A stretch of DNA of 64,000 nt from Ciona savignyi (Eukaryota > Chordata > Ascidiacea > Phlebobranchia > Cionidae): the NCBI GenBank assembly GCA_000149265.1, contig CH003407.1, forward strand, positions 1,262,042 through 1,326,041. Reading direction: 5' to 3'. Numbering within the stretch: position 1 is the stretch's first letter; each line of letters starts with the position of its first letter. Below are positions 58,060 through 64,000 of the stretch, one piece after another. Position numbers and translations under genes: made by a program. The notes beneath the pieces were generated by a model. It saw only the letters and a list, made by a program, of their open reading frames with translations, was not told the DNA's origin and did not search any database.

Positions 58060-61000
58060 ATGCGAAGAAACATCGGAAGTATCATCGTGTTGCTGTGCGT
58101 TGCTGCGTGCCTCGTGTTTTACTACGTGGCGATATCGGTGCAGGAGGAGCGAACAATGCAAAAGGCGAGGATGCAGAGTTCCCAACGGATGGTCGCTGCG
58201 CACAAGTCAAAGGATCGGGACTCGACAAACCAAGTAGCGGCTGACTTGTTTATAGAGAACATAAGTGAGTTACACAATGGATAAATAATTAAGTTTAATT
58301 GGGACCTGATTTGCAAAATATGAAAGAGTGTTGGCCATTATTCTTGAAATCCATCAGTACCCTTATTCATCAGTTACTGTCTCCAAGCCCTGGTTTTCCT
58401 TGGTTTTTCCAGCATATATACTTAAGAATATAAAAGACGTTAACTGCTAGTATTCACAGTAATATCAGCTAGCCCTCCTGGTATGGGGCAAGGACCCTCA
58501 CACAAAATTACATGTCCCATATCTGGGTGTATTGTCTATAGTAAAACCCAACAGGGATATATCACCTGTGCAATAGTCAAATAATGTCACACATCAAACC
58601 ATCCCACCAGGCATGATTCACACAGAAGAGGAGTTGCAGCAATACACATTGGGGTACAAAGCCCACGCGTTCAACCAACTCGTCAGCGATCGAATAGGAT
58701 TGCAATCACGGGACATTCCTGACACCAGACCAGTGAAGTAAGTCTAAGCTTTTTGTAGCATAGAATGCTCATGTAAATAATTTTTCAGTATTGTCTCGTT
58801 TTACATCACCCAACTTGATTCCATGTGTTTATTTTGGGCAATTTTTTTGGATATTTTTAGTAACACCCAATTTAAAAACCTCTTTATTTATTTTTTTTTG
58901 GAAAGTGATTGCATTTTACCATAAGTGTCTGCATAGCATTTCCACCTTTTTCATCACTGATTGGACAATCGTCAATTTATGTATATTTTGATGCCATTTT
59001 TACCCAAGTGCATTAAAACGTACCTAAATACATTTATCGACAGTAATTGACTTACTTGTTCCATACCCATACTAAAAGTATAGTTAAATTACACAGCTGT
59101 ATATTGAAATGGTAAAAAGTGTCCTGAGGTATTAAAATTAAAAGTGTTGTAAAAAATGATCCAATCAATCCTTATAACCATACACACATTCATATATTAA
59201 CAAATTCAAATTGGGCAAGATTTAAATACAAATATGGAATTTATAGAGTGGCGTTCACTTTTTCACCCCCGGTGCACATGTTTTTTTTTAACTCGTTTTA
59301 CAAGATTGTCACTAAGACTTTATTATATTGGAATTGGAATATATAACCAATATTGTCAGCCATTAAGCAATTTTAATGTTTTGCAACCCGAATACAAAAT
59401 GTTTACGCTGACACCACCCCCTCATCCAGATGCAAGGAATACCCAGAGTCTCATGTGCAGCATCAAGTATCAGTCGTCATATGCTACTACAATGAAGCGC
59501 TGTCCACCCTCATGCGCACAGTCAGCACGATATTCAAACGGACACCTCCAGCTTTGTTGAAGGAGATTATTGTTGTGGATGACGGCTCGACAGATAAAGG
59601 TGAGTGCTGTGTGCTGACCAAGTGCAACTGAAAACTCACAATATACAGAACCAACTTGTTACCAGAAAAGTCCACCTTTAACGTTTTGAAAACTTCATGT
59701 GGATTTTCTGCAAGCGAATTCCTTTGGTTCGGGTCAAACCGCATATATTTTGTTTGTTTTTTGTTTTTTCCGGTTAAGGTTATTTGTGCCACCTGTACCA
59801 TTGCTTTCCAAACTGTTCCATACAATGAAAACTAAACTAATCTGTTAAACATGAATTTAAATAGATCAATTTAAACTGACTATTAGTCCTACATTTCGTC
59901 ATGTGTAATATTTACCAAAATTAAGCTGTTTGGCATCACTTGATATTATATATATAAAATTGGACAATGATCAATTTAAATAATTATGCCTTGAAATGAA
60001 ACTGCCTTGACTACCCTAGAAATACAAATGAAATGAGACCCATTTAATTACAGAGGATTTTTAATTTTTATTAAGAGTACAGAAATGCAATGGGTAGGGC
60101 AGAGGTAGCTAGGTACAGTTGGTTATACACGATATACTATTGCATATCTATACCAGTAAACTACTAGTTTATGTTTCGTAGTATAAAGTACTCGTACAAC
60201 AATCTAAATTTCTCCAACATTAGTATTGCATTAAAATTCCTGAAGATCAACTGCAATATGGCAATTGGAATTTTTATTTAATAAACTACCGAAAATTTTC
60301 TCCTCAGAAATATTGCCAGAAGTCGAACGGCTCGTCGCAAAGTTCTACTTAGAATCAAAACTTCACGGGTTGCGGTCCGACGAACAACAAGGTTTGATCC
60401 GCGCTCGAATGTTTGGTGCCCGATATGCTACAGGTATGTTGTTTCTATAGTGGTTAGATTGTGTCTATGGTGGTTAATTTGTATTATTGTGTTTACATTA
60501 TTTGTATAGTGGTTACATTGTTTCTATGGTAATTATATTGTTTCTATAGTGGTTTCATTTGTTTTTCTATGACATAACATTATTTTCTGGTGGTTGTCCC
60601 GGAAACTATGATGTTTTTTAAACTTATTGTTGTTTTTTATAATTTACTAAATCAGTTATTAGTCTAAACTAATTATATACTGATACTCTGTCTTCAAAGA
60701 GATGATGCTATTTACCTCTGTTTATATGTATAATTTTGATTAAAGGACACTGGAAGGCATTTCATTGAAATGTTACATTTATAGTTAGGTTTATCGTTTA
60801 CGATGTATATCTATTTGATTACTATGCTCAGGTGACATTCTAATATTCCTGGACTCCCATTGTGAGGTGAACAATGGATGGGTGGAGCCTTTGTTAGCTG
60901 AGATTGACAGGAGTAACAGGTTAGTATGGAAAAGCATTAACATTATTTCACAAATAGATGTTTGTATGGCATGGAATTCGGAATATCCAAATGGCATCAT

Positions 61001-64000
61001 CACGCAATGAAACGTAACATTATCTTGCGCATTAAGTGACTTATTAAAGCAAAAAATTGATACATTTTATATTAAAATAATTTTTTAAAGGGGAGGGTGG
61101 AATAGGCAGTCCCTTTTAAATATCTTGTAGCCTACACACTGAGGAGTCACAAAAGATATTGCACTGTATGTGACAAAACATAATATAACAAAAGCATTTA
61201 GTTTTAGTCCAACTCCTAAATCTACAACAACTTCTGTCAAGTTCAAGCAACGTCTGTTAAATGTCTTGCACTCTTGCCCAACGTCAATCTTCACAATTAG
61301 GCTGATGGGCGGTCAAGAGCGCTACCAATAGGAAAATTCCCCCGCTAGGTAAAGTCGAGTAATTAACATTCCAACCCTCAGGACTGCAGTTGTGAGCCCA
61401 GTGGTGGAGACGATAAACCCAGATACGTTCGAATACGAAGAGTCCCAGCTTATGAGAGGAGGTTTTAACTGGGGATTGCATTTTGCATGGGAATCCCTAC
61501 CCCATCCATGGAAGGTTAGCTTTCCGATATTGCTGTACATCCATTTAATATCAGTTAATGTCTTTTATACTTTTTAAGTATATTTTATGCTTTATCCCCT
61601 TATATATATTGGAAAACTTAACGGGTAAACAGGGCTTGCATTTTACATCCCTACCCTATCCCTGGAAAGTTACCTTGCTGATATTGGTTTACATCGATTT
61701 ATTATAAGTTAACCACTAAATAAAAATCTTGGGGTAATTCATTTTTTGTACCTTTGAGTTTTACACCCTTGGGTTAATTGAGTTTTTCGTACCCTTTAAA
61801 TTTACACTTGGGGTAATTGAGTTTTTCGTACCCTTCGAATTTACACATTTGGGGTAATTGAGTTTTTCGTACCTTTAAGATTTACACCCTTGGGTTAATT
61901 GAGTTTTTCGTACCCTTCAAATTTACACTTTTGGGGTAATTGAGTTTTTCGTACCTTTAAGATTTACACCCTTGGGTTAATTGAGTTTTTCGTACCCTTC
62001 TACACCCTTGGGTTAATTAAGTTTTTCGTACCTTTAAGATTTACACTTTTGGGGTAATTGAGTTTTTCATTTTGCAGGACCCACTCCGAGCATACCCAAG
62101 CCCGACAATCTCAGGTGGGTTATTTGCTGTGGACCGGGACTTTTTCTTCGCGCTGGGTGGGTACGACGAGCGGATGGAAGAATGGGGTGGTGAGAACCTG
62201 GAGTTATCCTTCCGCACGTGGATGTGTGGGGGTGAAATGGGGATTTCCCCTTGTTCAAGGGTGGGGCATGTGTTCAGACATCGAAGGCCATACGGGGGCG
62301 GGAACAATGCAGCTCTGCTTAATTCGGTGAGTTACTCATGTTTACCCCTAGGTAAACGCCAGGAAAGTTGACACACAGATATTCACTAGATTAGCTTTGT
62401 CACTTCTAAAGCAGTTATTCCAGTATATTAAATACATTGCTTAAATTTTGTTCAACTCATTAATTCATTTAAACTACAGTGCGTTAAGTGCCATCAAGGA
62501 CAAATGGTTAATATTTTTAAATGATTTAAAATATGAATATTGATATACAATTTTTACAGTTTTCTTTTTAACAGACAACCAACTTAACTGTTGATTAAAA
62601 ATACATATTAACCCCCCCCCCCCTTCCCTTCAGGTCCGGGTTGCACGAGTGTGGCTGGATGAGTTCATCGAACACTTTTATGCAACGCGTTCATTCGCCA
62701 AGCAGCTTACCCCACATGGGTTGAACGAGAGGGTGAAACTCCGTGAAACTCTTAAGTGCAAAAGTTTTAAGTGGTCAGTGGCGCTACAATCATTCTGATA
62801 TGGTTATTCTATTTTTATGATACGATATTTCAGTTATTTAAAAAAAAACGCAGAGTGACTGTTATAACATATGAAGTTGTCAAATTATTTGGTGTTTAAA
62901 GTCTGATTACTGGTTTTTGCAGTGTGTTAAATACGATATTGGTATTTTTACTGTAAATTGTAAAAAGAGACCCCCTAAACCAAAACTTGCGTAATATTTT
63001 TTACTGTGTTAAAATGTCTCTTTAAAAATGAAATTCATGAAGTACTTGGTGACTAATTAAGAACTCAGTATATTCTGTTTCTTAACCTCTTTTCATAAAA
63101 ACAGGTATATGTTGTATCTCAAATGTGTCAAAATTTCCCTTTTAAAACAAAACAACTGCAAAACTAACTAAGTCCAAACTATACTACTTCATAGAAACAA
63201 GAATATCTTTATTTCAAATTCCGTCAAAATAAAATAGAATTCTGACAAAAGTAGTTGATTATCCGCTCTCAACCACAGGTATCTGAACAAGGTTTACCCT
63301 GAGCTGCCCATTCCTGGTGTCCGGACATCTCGTATCCAATACTCTCGGCCCGACGACCACACAGTGGAACTGGCGAGGGGAAAGCTAAGTGTAGCGGGCC
63401 TCAACATTTGTTTAAGAGGGGACCGCAAAAAGGGCTCACCACTTGTAGCGGTAGAGTGCACTGATAAAGCACCCGACCTTATATGGAGTTTTAATAATCA
63501 AGGTGATTTGGAAGAAAAGTGTTTTTACCATTTTTCTTTCTTTAATTATGTTGGTGTATTGTAGAGAATGGTTGTTTTATTACGTTAATATATATTCATT
63601 GAAGCATCATTCTTTAAATTTACTGTAAGAGTATTTTAAATAGTTTATTTTGCAGTTAAATTTAAACTGTGTTTCACAAAATCTATTTATAATTTTCCTA
63701 ATGATGATTTGCTTCCTGTCGCTATGCTAGAACAGGTATGTAGACACATTGCTGAGTATTGTGGTAAGTCTAAACTGGATTTTATATACATTTCCACACA
63801 TTAACTGTTATAACTTGCTATGTAAGGTATTTGTAGGGCCAAGGGTTACCTTTTGTAATTGACCTCTGGTTTATTCAGTTTCAGAGCTATTAGGATCTTT
63901 CTGTGTAAGATAAGTGATGAAGATTAAACATGATCCTCTTTACCTTCCTCCAGGTGAAATTAGGTTTGATAAGAGAATGTGTCTGGATGGCTCTGTTCTG
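58060..64000 (+). CDS. GALNT11: polypeptide N-acetylgalactosaminyltransferase, GALNT11-like, 10 exons seen, 3' end outside window
   Basis: Golgi type II enzyme that starts mucin-type O-glycosylation by moving GalNAc from UDP-GalNAc to Ser/Thr. Exons 58060-58264, 58611-58737, 59430-59599, 60308-60433, 60832-60919, 61382-61514, 62078-62326, 62634-62773, 63279-63502 and 63954-64000 (open) are all in phase: 503 residues so far. The anchor is [19 protein letters not shown] (7-25). The GT-A domain has VVICYYNEA (127-134), VVDDGS (159-164) and the metal motif DSH (217-219, inside FLDSHCEVN). The Gn/Gal-T motif is [17 protein letters not shown] from 319, followed by [13 protein letters not shown]. 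From about 440 the ricin-type lectin domain starts and is cut after [14 protein letters not shown] and [10 protein letters not shown] resemble GALNT11 most; subtype is tentative, family is certain. Confidence 0.93.
60434..60560. repeat. ~30-bp degenerate tandem repeat in GALNT intron 4
   Basis: About five copies of 'tttctatagtggttacattg', starting immediately at the donor site of exon 60308-60433. Confidence 0.75.
61730..62072. repeat. ~40-bp minisatellite in GALNT intron 6
   Basis: Eight or so units of 'cttgggttaattgagttttt' + 'cgtacccttcaaatttaca'. The last unit runs into the polypyrimidine tract and acceptor ('gagtttttcattttgcag') of exon 62078-62326, so the repeat supplies part of the 3' splice site context. 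Confidence 0.9.

Noticed and set aside
63657..63741. Exon-like frame between the last two GALNT exons
   Set aside because: Flanked by ttttgcag and gtatgt and open in phase, but including it would put the clear lectin exon ([12 protein letters not shown]) out of frame.
1..64000. Prokaryotic features such as operons, CRISPR arrays or ribosome-binding sites
   Set aside because: The gene structures are intron-containing and animal-type; direct repeats present are minisatellites without unique spacers.

Overview
The window reads as animal nuclear DNA: AT-rich, with short intron-split genes using GT-AG junctions and AATAAA signals. Gene content together with one abundant tRNA-headed repeat family ending in (TATCC)n points to a tunicate, most likely a Ciona species (inference). 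Exon models below were built by hand from open frames, splice motifs and phase matching; most close exactly in phase.

Layout. 2.0-6.8 kb (+): a six-exon ZIP zinc transporter. 8.3-8.4 kb (-): a 54-residue membrane microprotein. 10.7-25.0 kb (-): a 17-exon PRDM10-like PR/SET zinc-finger gene, whose first intron holds a complete but decayed P-element-like transposon with terminal inverted repeats and a target duplication. 27.7-30.0 kb (-): NF-YB. 31.4-36.8 kb (-): LRRC28-like leucine-rich repeat gene, with a hAT-type insertion exactly at one of its 3' splice sites and a 100-N assembly gap. 37.4-37.6 kb (-): a possible 60-residue membrane microprotein. 38.5-42.0 kb (-): two tandem CREC-family (calumenin/reticulocalbin) ER calcium-binding proteins ending HDEL and HDEF. 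46.6-49.4 kb (-): a secreted protein made of 26 near-identical 24-residue units plus a partial one, each with an acidic Ser-Gly cluster and separated by RKRR cleavage sites. 55.0-56.3 kb (+): a seven-transmembrane protein with a late frameshift. 58.1 kb to the right edge (+): a GALNT11-like polypeptide GalNAc-transferase that runs off the window.

The most unusual object is the 46.6-49.4 kb gene: a signal peptide followed by an exactly periodic (72 bp) array predicted to be cut by furin-like proteases into many identical acidic peptides carrying glycosaminoglycan-attachment-type Ser-Gly repeats. Shared themes among neighbours are loose: a GalNAc-transferase, two ER chaperone-like proteins and a secreted Ser-Gly protein all belong to the secretory pathway, but nothing in the sequence shows co-regulation. 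Several minus-strand genes have an AG acceptor a few bases before the start codon, compatible with 5' UTR introns or with spliced-leader trans-splicing, which is known in Ciona.

The gaps between genes are filled by SINE copies, short inverted-repeat elements and minisatellites; 49.4-55.0 kb and 42.0-46.6 kb hold no gene I can support.
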